A stretch of DNA of 64,000 bases from Flammeovirga sp. OC4 (GTDB lineage Bacteria > Bacteroidota > Bacteroidia > Cytophagales > Flammeovirgaceae), in assembly GCF_000812565.1 (NCBI RefSeq), contig NZ_JTAM01000061.1, positions 1-64,000 on the forward strand, in the 5' to 3' direction. This document shows, piece after piece, positions 34,654-43,705 of the stretch. Each line of letters opens with the position of its first letter. Position 1 is the stretch's first letter. Made by a program: the position numbers and the translations under genes. Below the pieces are notes generated by a model, which saw nothing but the letters and a program-made list of their open reading frames with translations, did no database searches and was not told the origin of the DNA.

Positions 34654-35775
34654 TTAGTGCGCTTTCAAGATCAAGTAGTTCACTTTCGCTGAAAGACGAA
34701 TCATCACTTTACGTACTACATAGAAAGGTTGCATTGTAGAAGTATAAACTGCTACAGACCCGTTGGCACCCATTGGAATGTTATAATCCTCTTCCGTAGA
34801 AAATTTCACCAAATACTTTCCTCTTTTCTGTAAATTCTGATCGATCTCCGGTACTCTACCACTTGGTAATAACTGACCTCTACTCGATGCCCAAACTACC
34901 GACTCTACTTTAGCAGGAATAATCTCACCCGGACGAGTAACGAACGTTAAATCGACCTCGTTACCTTCTTGAATTTTATGCAATTCATTTTGATCGAATG
35001 AAGCAATGATATTTTGACGACCTTCTACCAATGACATTAAGTCTGTAAGAGGAAGAGCCATTGCACCCGGACGTAATTGTAAATTGACTACAGTAGCATC
35101 AATTGGTGCTTTTACTACTGTTTGTTCCAAGTTCCATTTTGCTTGTTCCAACTTCGCTTCCAACTCTGCAACAGATACTTGCTGACCGTTGTATTCCGCA
35201 GTGATGTTAGCCAAAATCGAAGCCTCTTGAGCTTTAATTTGAGCCAATTGAGCTTCTAATTGCTTTACATTATTTTGAGCTTGTTCTAAGTCAAATTTAT
35301 TACCAGCATTGGCATCAACCAACTCTTGGAATTGACGTTCACGTGTTCTTTGTAAATCCAACTGAGCTTCTACTGCTCTTCTGCTAGCTCTTAATGCATC
35401 AACATTTTTATACTGTACACTTACTGATGCTTCTGCTTTTTTAATAGAAGCATTTAATCCTTCAATTTGAGCCAAGAAAGGAGCTTGTTCAATGACAAAT
35501 AAAGTATCTCCCTTATTAACTCTTGAGTTTTCTTGTACTAAAACATCTTGTACACGACCACGAACATTGGCTTTGATTTGAACGGTTTTATTATAAACTC
35601 TTACATCATCTGATGAAGGCATTAGTACGTTCATTGCCAAGATCAGGAAAGAAACCCCGATTACAGGAATAATGAAAACTATGATTTTTGAAGTGGTGTT
35701 CCAGGCTAGTAATTTGAATTTGATAAATACCAACCATACAATAAGACAATAAACAATTAATATTAAATCTACCAT
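34654..35775 (-). CDS. HlyD/YibH-like membrane fusion protein
   Basis: The 373 residues have two N-terminal membrane segments (about 1-18 and 28-52), a lipoyl-type half-motif VQIKANVRGRVQDVLVQENSRVNKGDTLFVIE, a long coiled coil (about 105-200), a second lipoyl half TVVKAPIDATVVNLQLRPGAM, and a beta-barrel C-terminal region. This is the E. coli YibH/EmrA-like form. E. coli pairs YibH with YibI (DUF3302), and the next upstream gene here is a DUF3302 protein, so the gene pair is conserved. The substrate is unknown. Confidence 0.9.
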   Translation of the reverse strand: MVDLILIVYCLIVWLVFIKFKLLAWNTTSKIIVFIIPVIGVSFLILAMNVLMPSSDDVRVYNKTVQIKANVRGRVQDVLVQENSRVNKGDTLFVIEQAPFLAQIEGLNASIKKAEASVSVQYKNVDALRASRRAVEAQLDLQRTRERQFQELVDANAGNKFDLEQAQNNVKQLEAQLAQIKAQEASILANITAEYNGQQVSVAELEAKLEQAKWNLEQTVVKAPIDATVVNLQLRPGAMALPLTDLMSLVEGRQNIIASFDQNELHKIQEGNEVDLTFVTRPGEIIPAKVESVVWASSRGQLLPSGRVPEIDQNLQKRGKYLVKFSTEEDYNIPMGANGSVAVYTSTMQPFYVVRKVMIRLSAKVNYLILKAH

Positions 35776-35814
35776 GATTATTGATTTTATAAAGTTTTGA
35801 AGATTAGGCTTTGA

Positions 35815-36213
35815 TTAGGCTACGTCTGTTTTTTTAATTTCTTCAGATTCCTCTGTATCTGAATTCTCACCAAAGGCTTGCTTTTCAGTGACATGAATTT
35901 GATATGGATTAGAATAAGCCCAAATCAATGCGATAGGCCATAACATACCTCCCATAACCAATGAAAGTAAACACATGATGTGAATTGAATCTGCTTGAGG
36001 ATGATTTCTCTTTTTGGCGATTTGCTCAGGAATAACGTGAATCTTCCAGAATACAATCGCTCCAACTACAGGAACAACACTGATTACTACCCAAGCCATA
36101 ATATCAGCAAAAGCATTTACTTTATCAGGGCTTATCATAGCAAACGCAGAAGTAGGCATTGTTACCAGTACATACATCAGGAATAAAAACGAAAAGGTAA
36201 TTTTCTTCTTCAT
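35815..36213 (-). CDS. DUF3302 (YibI/YiaW-like) inner-membrane protein
   Basis: The 132 residues include a signal/anchor (1-25), then ISPDKVNAFADIMAWVVISVVPVVGAIVFWKIHVIPEQIAKKRNHPQADSIH, where IPxxIAKKRNHPxxDxIH is the DUF3302 hallmark seen in E. coli YibI and YiaW. A second membrane segment LLSLVMGGMLWPIALIWAYSNPY follows. A short acidic tail ends the protein. It is the first gene of the operon DUF3302-HlyD-TolC-like, with 39 bp to the HlyD gene. E. coli has the same pairing (yibI-yibH). Its role beside the adaptor is not known to me. Confidence 0.9.
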   Translation of the reverse strand: MKKKITFSFLFLMYVLVTMPTSAFAMISPDKVNAFADIMAWVVISVVPVVGAIVFWKIHVIPEQIAKKRNHPQADSIHIMCLLSLVMGGMLWPIALIWAYSNPYQIHVTEKQAFGENSDTEESEEIKKTDVA

Positions 36214-36661
36214 CTCAGTTAATATTTTATTAGGTATCTATTTGTGTACCTTCCCGCTGTTTAGGAGGTACTTTTTAATGGTTTTTAGAATTGATAATCC
36301 ATCAAAGACAACGTGATCATTTCTACACAATCGTTCAATTATCTCATGATGTTAATCGATTATAAGTGTAAATTATGGTTTAAAACAACTCTTTGAAAAC
36401 GTGTAACTTATTTAATTGATACGTCAAATATAGTTTATGGTTTAACAAATTAATTATTTGAAAATCCATTTATAATTATGCGATTGTTCATTTCAAAATT
36501 GTTCACACTTAAACAAACTTATTAATGATAATTATCACCGAAAACAGCTCGAAGGTGAGTAAAATGGAATTGAAATCAGATAGGAAGATGAAGAAAATTT
36601 GTAGTTCAAAGAGAGACAAATAGAGGTTTTCCCTTACCATTACAGCCTTAAGAGGTAAAAA
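36214..36661. other. Intergenic region upstream of the efflux operon
   Basis: A 448-bp AT-rich gap lies between the efflux operon start and the stop of the AraC-type gene on the same strand. It contains a spaced pair of direct repeats (listed separately), one copy of the TTAAGAGGTAA motif at about 36649-36659 that resembles the purM array unit, and no ORF with support. Confidence 0.5.
36373..36445. promoter_or_regulatory. Two direct repeats TTATGGTTTAA, candidate AraC-type operator
   Basis: The 11-mer TTATGGTTTAA occurs at 36373-36383 and 36435-36445, 62 bp apart (about six helical turns), 160-230 bp upstream of the DUF3302 gene. The adjacent AraC-family gene is the natural candidate regulator. 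Binding is not shown by sequence alone. Confidence 0.4.
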
Positions 36662-37657
36662 TCAAAGTATATCAGAATTATAACCCTTTCTAAACTGAAC
36701 AGGAGTGACACCAAATTCTTTTTTAAATCTGTTTGTAAAATGAGGGATAGATTGATACCCTACTTGAATTGAAATCTCAGAAATAGGCAAGTTTGTTGTT
36801 AATAAGAGCGACTTTGCTTTAGATAGCCTCAAGTATTTTATGTAATCATACATCGAATATTTAAAATAGGACTTAAACAAATTGTGAAGTTTTGTCTTAG
36901 AGTAACCTATCTTTTTACAAAGCATCTCAATCGTTATTTCTTTATCTAAGTTACTCTTGATATATTCTTCCAAGTCATCCAACTCCATTTGAACTTCTCT
37001 TGAAAAAGTAAATTTTTTAATTACTTCCGTTGAGGCTTGCAATTGATTTAATATATCTGCGACAATGATTAATACTAAACCTTTATAGACAGGAGTTTTG
37101 ATCTCATCAGGATACTCTGTAAACATCAACTCCTCTAGAGATTTTTGATGTTTCAATGTATAAGATTGGCGAGCCAAATAAGATCTATTCGTTGTAAGTC
37201 CTACATCTACGTTAGGATATTTATCAATAAAATCTTTATAGTTACGTTTCAGCCAATCAAGCCCTATATGGATTTCAATAAACATCCTAGGCTTACTGAC
37301 CGGAAAGCGACCAATCATTGTTGAGTTATCAGAATAGATTAATACCTGCTTCTCTTCTCCTAAGACTTCTTGCGGATGTTCTACAAAAACGGTCCCTTCT
37401 GGAAAACCTTGAAAAGAAAAACTAATGATAAGAGTTTGTTTATTTTTTCTTGCTTGCTCTTTAAAAAGAATTTCTTCGTTCAATGTAAAATTAATACTAC
37501 GCACCTGTATTCCATCTTCTACATTATAACTACTAAACCTTCCTTTACCTATTTCATTATCAAAAGTAAAGCTATCAGCACCTTCTGTAAGGTCTGCTTT
37601 TAAAGATTTAGCAATGGTCTGAAGCCACTCATCTCTGTTCGTAATTTCAACAAGCAT
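36662..37657 (-). CDS. AraC family transcriptional regulator
   Basis: The 331-residue protein has an N-terminal sensor half and a C-terminal double helix-turn-helix: ITIEMLCKKIGYSKTKLHNLFKSYF, then LLLTTNLPISEISIQVGYQSIPHFTNRFKKEFGVTPVQFRK with the AraC signature. It lies on the same strand just upstream of the efflux operon, separated by a 448-bp gap. It probably controls the operon. The effector is unknown. It is followed by the terminator-like end of the thrC side at 37704. Confidence 0.9.
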   Translation of the reverse strand: MLVEITNRDEWLQTIAKSLKADLTEGADSFTFDNEIGKGRFSSYNVEDGIQVRSINFTLNEEILFKEQARKNKQTLIISFSFQGFPEGTVFVEHPQEVLGEEKQVLIYSDNSTMIGRFPVSKPRMFIEIHIGLDWLKRNYKDFIDKYPNVDVGLTTNRSYLARQSYTLKHQKSLEELMFTEYPDEIKTPVYKGLVLIIVADILNQLQASTEVIKKFTFSREVQMELDDLEEYIKSNLDKEITIEMLCKKIGYSKTKLHNLFKSYFKYSMYDYIKYLRLSKAKSLLLTTNLPISEISIQVGYQSIPHFTNRFKKEFGVTPVQFRKGYNSDIL

Positions 37658-37703
37658 TTTGGTAAAAAAATAAGGATTAGGGGTTCTGGTACTAAAACAA
37701 AAA

Positions 37704-37738
37704 AGGTGAAAAGTAATTGAAATAACTACTTTTCACCT
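37704..37738 (-). terminator. Hairpin terminator after thrC
   Basis: AGGTGAAAAGTA at 37704-37715 pairs with TACTTTTCACCT at 37727-37738, with an A-run at 37696-37703 giving U-tail on the minus strand. It is 38 bp past the thrC stop. Confidence 0.8.
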
Positions 37739-37775
37739 GATATATTTAGAAGAAGAATATGAGGTATTCTTCTGA

Positions 37776-39101
37776 TTAACTCTTCACAAGTTCAGTTTCG
37801 TTCAATAAATATTTTTTGAACTGCTTGAAACTAGCTGGCATTAACGTTGCCTCTTTTGGTCTGTCAATGATTTCTTGTAGACGTTGAGGAATTTCGATTT
37901 TCTTGTTGATCACTGGCTCAACAATCTCTACGAATTTCACTGGATGTGCTGTAGATAAGAAAACACCTGCTGTCTTTTTACCTAGTTCATTCTCATCCAT
38001 ATACTCTTTCAATGCTTTGTATGCAATAGCCGTATGAGGACACATTACATATTGTGTTTGATCATACACCTCTTTCATTGTTGCTTCAGTGTCGTCATCG
38101 CTGTACCAAGCACCTGTAATTCTCTTTGTCAATTTCTCGTAAGAATTACCTGTCAACTCCAATAAACGTGGGAAGTTAGAAGGGTTTCCAACATCCATGG
38201 CATTTGAAATTGTTGAAATTGAAGTCTTTGGCTGGAAAACTTCCGTTTTCAAGTAAACAGGAACAACTTTGTTAGAGTTTGTCGCTGCAATAAAGTTTTC
38301 TACTTTCAATCCCATTCGGTTCGCGATCAATCCACCACAAAGGTTACCGAAGTTACCACTTGGCGTACAGAATACTACTTTCTTAAATCCTTCTCTCTTC
38401 AATTGAGCAAAGGCATTGAAGTAGTAGAATGATTGAGGAATCAAACGACTAATGTTGATAGAGTTCGCTGAAGTAAGATTTAATGCTTCACTTAATTCTT
38501 TATCAAGGAACGCTTCTTTTACCAAACGTTGGCAATCATCGAAAGTACCTTCAATCTCAACAGCTTTAATATTACCACCATTGGTCGTCAACTGTTGTTC
38601 TTGAATAGGACTTACTTTTCCTTTAGGGTAAAGAATAGTTACTTGAATACCTTCCACACCAAAGAAACCTTGTGCCACAGCACTACCGGTATCACCTGAT
38701 GTTGCTACTAAAATATGTAGATTTTCTCCTTTGTCTAAGAAATATGACATTAGACGAGCCATAAATCTTGCTCCAAAATCTTTGAATGCTAAAGTAGGAC
38801 CATGGAATAATTCAAGTGCGTAAATTTGATCTACTACTTTCACTATTGGTGCGTCAAAGTTAACGGCATCATCTACAATCTTGCGAATTTCTTCTGAAGG
38901 TACATCTCCACCCAATAAAGTATTGGTTACTTCAAAAGCAATATCTTGGAATGATAGATTCTCAATATTGTCAAAGAATTCTTGAGGTAACTTCGCAATT
39001 GTCTCAGGCATGTAAAGACCATTGTCTTCTGGTAACCCTTTGAAGAGTGCTTTCTTTAAACTCGCCTCTTCCGCTTGTCGTTTAGTGCTATAATAGATCA
39101 T
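37776..39101 (-). CDS. thrC: Threonine synthase
   Basis: I start it at MIYYSTKRQAEEASLKKAL, giving 441 residues; an upstream extension lacks the family motif. The enzyme converts phosphohomoserine to threonine with PLP. Marks are DNGLYMPE, the PLP-Lys segment LFHGPTLAFKDFGARF (Lys near 110), VATSGDTGSAVAQGFFG and CTPSGNFGNLCGG. It is the short (~440-residue) class common in Bacteroidota. No thrA or thrB lies beside it. It is divergent from the caspase-like gene. Confidence 0.95.
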   Translation of the reverse strand: MIYYSTKRQAEEASLKKALFKGLPEDNGLYMPETIAKLPQEFFDNIENLSFQDIAFEVTNTLLGGDVPSEEIRKIVDDAVNFDAPIVKVVDQIYALELFHGPTLAFKDFGARFMARLMSYFLDKGENLHILVATSGDTGSAVAQGFFGVEGIQVTILYPKGKVSPIQEQQLTTNGGNIKAVEIEGTFDDCQRLVKEAFLDKELSEALNLTSANSINISRLIPQSFYYFNAFAQLKREGFKKVVFCTPSGNFGNLCGGLIANRMGLKVENFIAATNSNKVVPVYLKTEVFQPKTSISTISNAMDVGNPSNFPRLLELTGNSYEKLTKRITGAWYSDDDTEATMKEVYDQTQYVMCPHTAIAYKALKEYMDENELGKKTAGVFLSTAHPVKFVEIVEPVINKKIEIPQRLQEIIDRPKEATLMPASFKQFKKYLLNETELVKS

Positions 39102-39326
39102 CTTACTTCTTCTTTTCGTTCTCGCATCACATTGATATATCCGTAAAAGATAATCGTGTTTTATTGAAAATATTACAAGCAAATATAGTCATTTAATAAA
39201 ATATTTCAATAAAATAAGTGATTTACATTTGTTTTTACAATGATTTAATACTCAGCCTTGTTATATTATTTAGTATTTTTGATAAATAGTACAAACAATA
39301 CTTATTCTGTTGTATTCCTTTTTTTT

Positions 39327-41564
39327 ATGAAAAAAACAATTTTACTCGTATTCATTGCCATCACTTTTTTATTGCAAGATGCTAGTGCTAAAAAAATTGC
39401 ACTTGTGATTGGCATTGACAAATATGTACCAGACACTCCCACTGGAGAAACACTTACCTGGAGAAACCTTAATGGTGCCGTTAGGGATGCTAACGCAATG
39501 TCTAATGTCTTAAAATGTAAATATCAGTTTGATGTTATCAAAGTATTAGACACCCCTGAAGAAACTACTACTAAAGGACTAAAAGAAGCGTTCAAATGGC
39601 TTCAAGATAACACAAAAGCAAACGACATCGTCTTCTTCTATTACGCAGGACACGGTTCTCAAGTAGAAAACAGTCGACACTTTGAAGCCGATAAAACACA
39701 AGAATGTATTGTTCCTTCTGATGCTTACAAAGGAAAACAGAATTATATTCTTGACACAGAACTTAATGCCTTTTTGCTTTCTTTAACCAATAAAAAAGCA
39801 ATGGTTACTGCTATTTTTGACAGTTGTCATAGTGGTTCGGTCAGTAGAAATGCCATTACAGCAGAAACGCCTGCTACAAGAAGTTTGAATCACAAGTTCC
39901 CTGATATCAAAACTTCAGTACCTAAAACTATTCCTCCTGCTACAAGAGGTGCATTAATTATTTCTGCCGCTCAAAATAATGAAACGGCCTCTGAAACCGT
40001 CAACACAGAAGGGCTTCCTCAAGGTGCCTTTACGGATGCATTTCTACAAGCTATAAATGCTTCTCCTTCTGTTGAAAATGTAGCTACATTAGAAAAAAGA
40101 ATCCGTTCTTTATTACGATTCAACGGTAAAGTACAAACCCCTACTTTCGAAGGACAAGAAGACCGTATGAATAAGGCTTTATTCGGTGAGAACGTTTCTA
40201 GTTCTGATAATCCACTTCTATTTGTCGAGAAAGTAAATTCTTCTTCAGGAGAAATAAAATTATTAGGTGGTGCTGCCCTAAAAATCAACAAAGGAACAAC
40301 GCTTAAAAACGATAAAGGAATTGAACTTGAAATTTCATCTCTCGATGGTATGACAGGTTCTTATGCCAAAGTTACAAGCGGAAGTTTGAGCAGTATCAAA
40401 GAAGGTGATGCTTTTGAAGTAAAAGTATGGGCACATGCCAATCATCCTAACCTCGTAGTATATGCTTCAAAAAGCTCGTTGAGCGATATTCAAATCACGA
40501 GTATTGGGCACGACCTACAATCACTAAATTCATCTTCTTTTAAAATCATAAAACCATGGGAAGTAGGTACCCACACATTGGCTTTTAATGAAAGTACTGC
40601 TCAATGGGTTGTTTCTAATACATGCGGGCAACAAAAAGTGATTCCTAATCCTACTCCCGCTGTTGTAAAGAAAGCTGTAACTGGATTAACATGTGAGGGA
40701 AACAGCAATGTTAAACTCTTCGTCAACCTTCCTTTGTCAAGCGGTAAGTACAAAATGCTCGATGATGAATTTGGAGAATCTGCTACCAAATTATCAAAAA
40801 GTAGTATTGAAGCTTCTTACATTTTAGGAGGATTCTATGAAGATGGAAAATTAAAGTATGCTTGGACTTTACAATCTGCCAATGCTCAAAGTGAAGAGAC
40901 AAGAACTCTTCCTACTTATGCCGACCCTGTAAATGTAAATAGCCAATCTTTCAAATTCAATTTGACTGATCAAGCTCAAAAAATTGGAGCTTTAAAAAAG
41001 TGGATGACACTTCGATCTCCTGCTAGCATGGCATTTCCATACAAACTATGTCTTCAAGATTTGGATAACGGAAGTATCATTGATGGAGGAAAAATTTACG
41101 AAGGACAAAACATGCGTTTAGCTTTCAAAAAAGACCCTGCCTTATTTGCTCGTTGGAAAAAGAGAAACATGTTCTTGTATGTATTTATGATTGATGATGA
41201 CGGCGAAATGCAATTATTATTACCTTTTGATTTCTCAGACAATAAATCGGATAATATTCTTCAAGGATATGAAAAAGATGTCGTCCCTGTAGATTTAGAA
41301 GGCAATTATATTGAATTCACCGTTGAAGGAACAGGGGTGGATAAAATGTTTGTTTTGGCCTCAGAGGAAGCTATTCCGAATCCAGAACAATTATTTAATA
41401 TAAATGGTGTCCGCTCTACAAGATCTGGAGTGGGAGGAGATCCGTTGGTTAACCTTCTGAACAGCATCAATACAAATACTAGAGGGCTTTCCATGAAAGA
41501 ACGTAAAGTAAAAGCAGTTTGGAGTATTAGTTCAACTACATTTGAAAGTAGTTTGAGACAGTAA
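39327..41564 (+). CDS. Secreted caspase-like peptidase (C14) with DUF4384
   Basis: I start at MKKTILLVFIAITFLLQ, a signal peptide; 745 residues result. The peptidase domain (about 22-290) has KIALVIGIDKY, then the catalytic His in FFYYAGHGSQ (about 112) and Cys in AIFDSCHSGS (about 172), both intact. It also has an ECIVPSD segment. A middle region of unclear fold follows, and a DUF4384 domain (about 600-690: MFLYVFMIDDDGEMQLLLPFD) ends the protein. Caspase-like/orthocaspase enzymes cut after basic residues, unlike caspases. An exported form acts on the outside or in the periplasm. The gene stands alone before a strong terminator. Confidence 0.9.
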   Translation: MKKTILLVFIAITFLLQDASAKKIALVIGIDKYVPDTPTGETLTWRNLNGAVRDANAMSNVLKCKYQFDVIKVLDTPEETTTKGLKEAFKWLQDNTKANDIVFFYYAGHGSQVENSRHFEADKTQECIVPSDAYKGKQNYILDTELNAFLLSLTNKKAMVTAIFDSCHSGSVSRNAITAETPATRSLNHKFPDIKTSVPKTIPPATRGALIISAAQNNETASETVNTEGLPQGAFTDAFLQAINASPSVENVATLEKRIRSLLRFNGKVQTPTFEGQEDRMNKALFGENVSSSDNPLLFVEKVNSSSGEIKLLGGAALKINKGTTLKNDKGIELEISSLDGMTGSYAKVTSGSLSSIKEGDAFEVKVWAHANHPNLVVYASKSSLSDIQITSIGHDLQSLNSSSFKIIKPWEVGTHTLAFNESTAQWVVSNTCGQQKVIPNPTPAVVKKAVTGLTCEGNSNVKLFVNLPLSSGKYKMLDDEFGESATKLSKSSIEASYILGGFYEDGKLKYAWTLQSANAQSEETRTLPTYADPVNVNSQSFKFNLTDQAQKIGALKKWMTLRSPASMAFPYKLCLQDLDNGSIIDGGKIYEGQNMRLAFKKDPALFARWKKRNMFLYVFMIDDDGEMQLLLPFDFSDNKSDNILQGYEKDVVPVDLEGNYIEFTVEGTGVDKMFVLASEEAIPNPEQLFNINGVRSTRSGVGGDPLVNLLNSINTNTRGLSMKERKVKAVWSISSTTFESSLRQ

Positions 41565-41582
41565 AGGTTCATTCCAAAATAT

Positions 41583-41620
41583 AAAAAGCACAGATCAGTA
41601 AAGTGATCTGTGCTTTTTTT
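41583..41620 (+). terminator. Strong terminator after the caspase-like gene
   Basis: AAAAAGCACAGATCA (41583-41597) pairs with TGATCTGTGCTTTTT (41604-41618) perfectly, followed by T. Confidence 0.9.
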
Positions 41621-41982
41621 AGATTAAAATTTAGAGTTAAACCTGATCAATACTTTTGATGATCTGTTATAAGGGCTTAAAAACACCTTATAGATAAACC
41701 AAAGGATAATTAAATAGATAGTCTTTCGCATGATTGAAATTGGTCTGCTTTATAATACAATACGTTTCATCAATAAATAATATACCTAATATAATCAAAA
41801 AGTCCTCCGAATTGTTTCAGAATATTGATTGTATCTAATTAATTATTAGTTCCTTTTAATTAAAAAACATATTCAAGCAGACTTACTCTGAGGCCATTTT
41901 TAAATAGTTGACAGCCAAAAAGAAAAAAGGTCAACCAAGTATTATTACTCCATTGACCTCCTGTTAAAATGCTCTTTAGAAA
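41621..41982. other. Intergenic region with a minus-strand terminator
   Basis: A 362-bp gap lies between convergent genes. It holds a minus-strand hairpin at 41921-41959: AGGTCAA at 41928-41934 pairs with TTGACCT at 41953-41959, followed by a U-run on the minus strand, suited to end the Kelch gene. The rest is AT-rich with no ORF. Confidence 0.6.
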
Positions 41983-42939
41983 TTACATTTCTAGTTTCTG
42001 AACACTATTCAATGTCTTTCCTGTCGTAGATGTAATACCACCAAAAATGTATAATTCATTATTGATATAAGCACAACCACCATGACGGCTCACTTTCATG
42101 TTTGAATTGTATTCAATGTATATCTTATTAATTGGATCAATAGAAGCTAGGTAACTTTCTTCATTATAATTTCCAACAATCCATATTTTACCATCAATTA
42201 CCGCTGTCGCGTGTGCTGACACTTCAACGGGTAAATCAAATACGTGTCCCCATTTATCGGTAGAAATATCATAAACGTCTACGCTATTGGATGCCTTTTC
42301 CCCATTATAACCACCAATAGTATAAAGTTTTCCATCGATGATCTCACCTTTTGTACTTTTCTTTTCTGGCATATTTGCCAACTTTTCCCAAGTATTGGTT
42401 TTAGGGTCGTACCTTTTCAATACTTTTGAATAAAACGTTTTATCGTAAGCTCCACCAAAAATATAAATTTGACCTCCCCAAACAGCAGATCCACAACTTG
42501 CTGTAGGTGTAGACTGTTCCATTCCTTTTGAAAACTTACCTGTCTTCAAATCATAGATAATCACCTTCGAGTTCACTTTACCCGTTTTCGTCACTCCACC
42601 AATGATATACAGCTTATCTGAATTTAAAGAAAGAGAAGAATACTGCAAAGGAGTCATCTTCTTCGAAAGCACTTCCCAGGTATTATCTTTTGGGTTGTAA
42701 CGCTCTATTGTATTTTTAAACTCTTTATCTTCTGTTACTCCAGAAGTCATATAGATATAACTAGCATCATTTGCATAACCGAATCCTAATCTTGGAGAAA
42801 GTAATTGTTTTTGATCTTTAAACTCCAATACCTGACCTTTTTTAGAAGACAATGTGTTATGATTCGTATGAGCCAACTGAGCCACCGCAAGCAATGAAGA
42901 TAAGAGATAATAAAGTAATAAAGTAAGTCGCTTTCCCAT
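41983..42939 (-). CDS. Exported Kelch-repeat protein
   Basis: The 318-residue protein has a signal peptide (1-20). Its remainder is made of about five to six Kelch units: IYMTSGVTEDKEFKNTIERYNPKDNTWEVL, LYIIGGVTKTGKVNSKVIIYDLKTGKF, IYIFGGAYDKTFYSKVLKRYDPKTNTWEKL and LYTIGGYNGEKASNSVDVYDISTDKW, with the typical GG, Y and W positions. Kelch units form a beta propeller for protein binding. No enzymatic site is seen. It is a single gene. Confidence 0.9.
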   Translation of the reverse strand: MGKRLTLLLYYLLSSLLAVAQLAHTNHNTLSSKKGQVLEFKDQKQLLSPRLGFGYANDASYIYMTSGVTEDKEFKNTIERYNPKDNTWEVLSKKMTPLQYSSLSLNSDKLYIIGGVTKTGKVNSKVIIYDLKTGKFSKGMEQSTPTASCGSAVWGGQIYIFGGAYDKTFYSKVLKRYDPKTNTWEKLANMPEKKSTKGEIIDGKLYTIGGYNGEKASNSVDVYDISTDKWGHVFDLPVEVSAHATAVIDGKIWIVGNYNEESYLASIDPINKIYIEYNSNMKVSRHGGCAYINNELYIFGGITSTTGKTLNSVQKLEM

Positions 42940-43193
42940 GTAATTTTGAATTTTGTATTGCTCGTAATCCTATCTCTAGTAGTAGATATATATAAAAATT
43001 AAGAGTATTAAATAGTCAGATAAAAATAACCAAATTTACTCAAGAACGACCTTGTAGTTACTTTTGTCTGTTTTCTAATAGCACAATATAGAAAAAACCC
43101 GATCTAAAAGCATGAACAATTTCAAGAAATTAGTTCGAACGTTTTTTCTCTCAACAAACTTCATGCTCTATTAACAAATACATCAAAATTGGG

Positions 43194-43592
43194 CTATAGC
43201 TCCTTGAATATTTTCTCAAAAAGTCCCTTTACCTCTTCTAATTCAGTATACTTATAAGTGTTGATCGTTTCACAACCAGAAATCATCGCTGAAGTCTTTT
43301 CGGTTCTATGGAAACAATAAATTGGCTTTTTCATTTCCAAACCTCTACCAATTTCATACCCTACACCTAATGATGGCACTGTCACTTCCGCAATAATAAT
43401 GTCTGAAGCAGTCAACCACGCCATATCCTGATTGTGTATTTGGATGTCCGTAATTTCCTCCTCCTGGAGATCCATTTGACCGATATGTTCTGTCAATACT
43501 TCTCCATATTGTTTTAATTCATCGATGATTTGGGAATATAAATTGGCATCTTCTCTTCCTCCTCTGATGGAGCCTGAAAAATAAATTTTCAT
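43194..43592 (-). CDS. DNPH1-like 2'-deoxynucleoside 5'-phosphate N-hydrolase
   Basis: The 132 residues match the DNPH1/Rcl family: MKIYFSGSIRGGRED at the start (substrate loop), VLTEHIG, then DMAWLTASDIIIAEVTVPSLGVGYEIGRGLEM in the middle, with the catalytic-type Glu in VGYEIGRG. DNPH1 cleaves 2'-deoxyribonucleotides into base and deoxyribose 5-phosphate. The close nucleoside deoxyribosyltransferases share the fold, but the SIRGGR and SLGVGYE motifs favour DNPH1. It is cytoplasmic. A long-loop inverted repeat lies downstream at about 43108-43168. Confidence 0.85.
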   Translation of the reverse strand: MKIYFSGSIRGGREDANLYSQIIDELKQYGEVLTEHIGQMDLQEEEITDIQIHNQDMAWLTASDIIIAEVTVPSLGVGYEIGRGLEMKKPIYCFHRTEKTSAMISGCETINTYKYTELEEVKGLFEKIFKEL

Positions 43593-43705
43593 CTTATTTA
43601 TTTTTAAAATTAAAAAGCAGCAAACCCAATGTAGAGATTGAATATCCCACCTTTGAATTTACTGCTTAAAGCTACATTTTACTTTTCAGATTCAATAGTC
43701 TTTTA

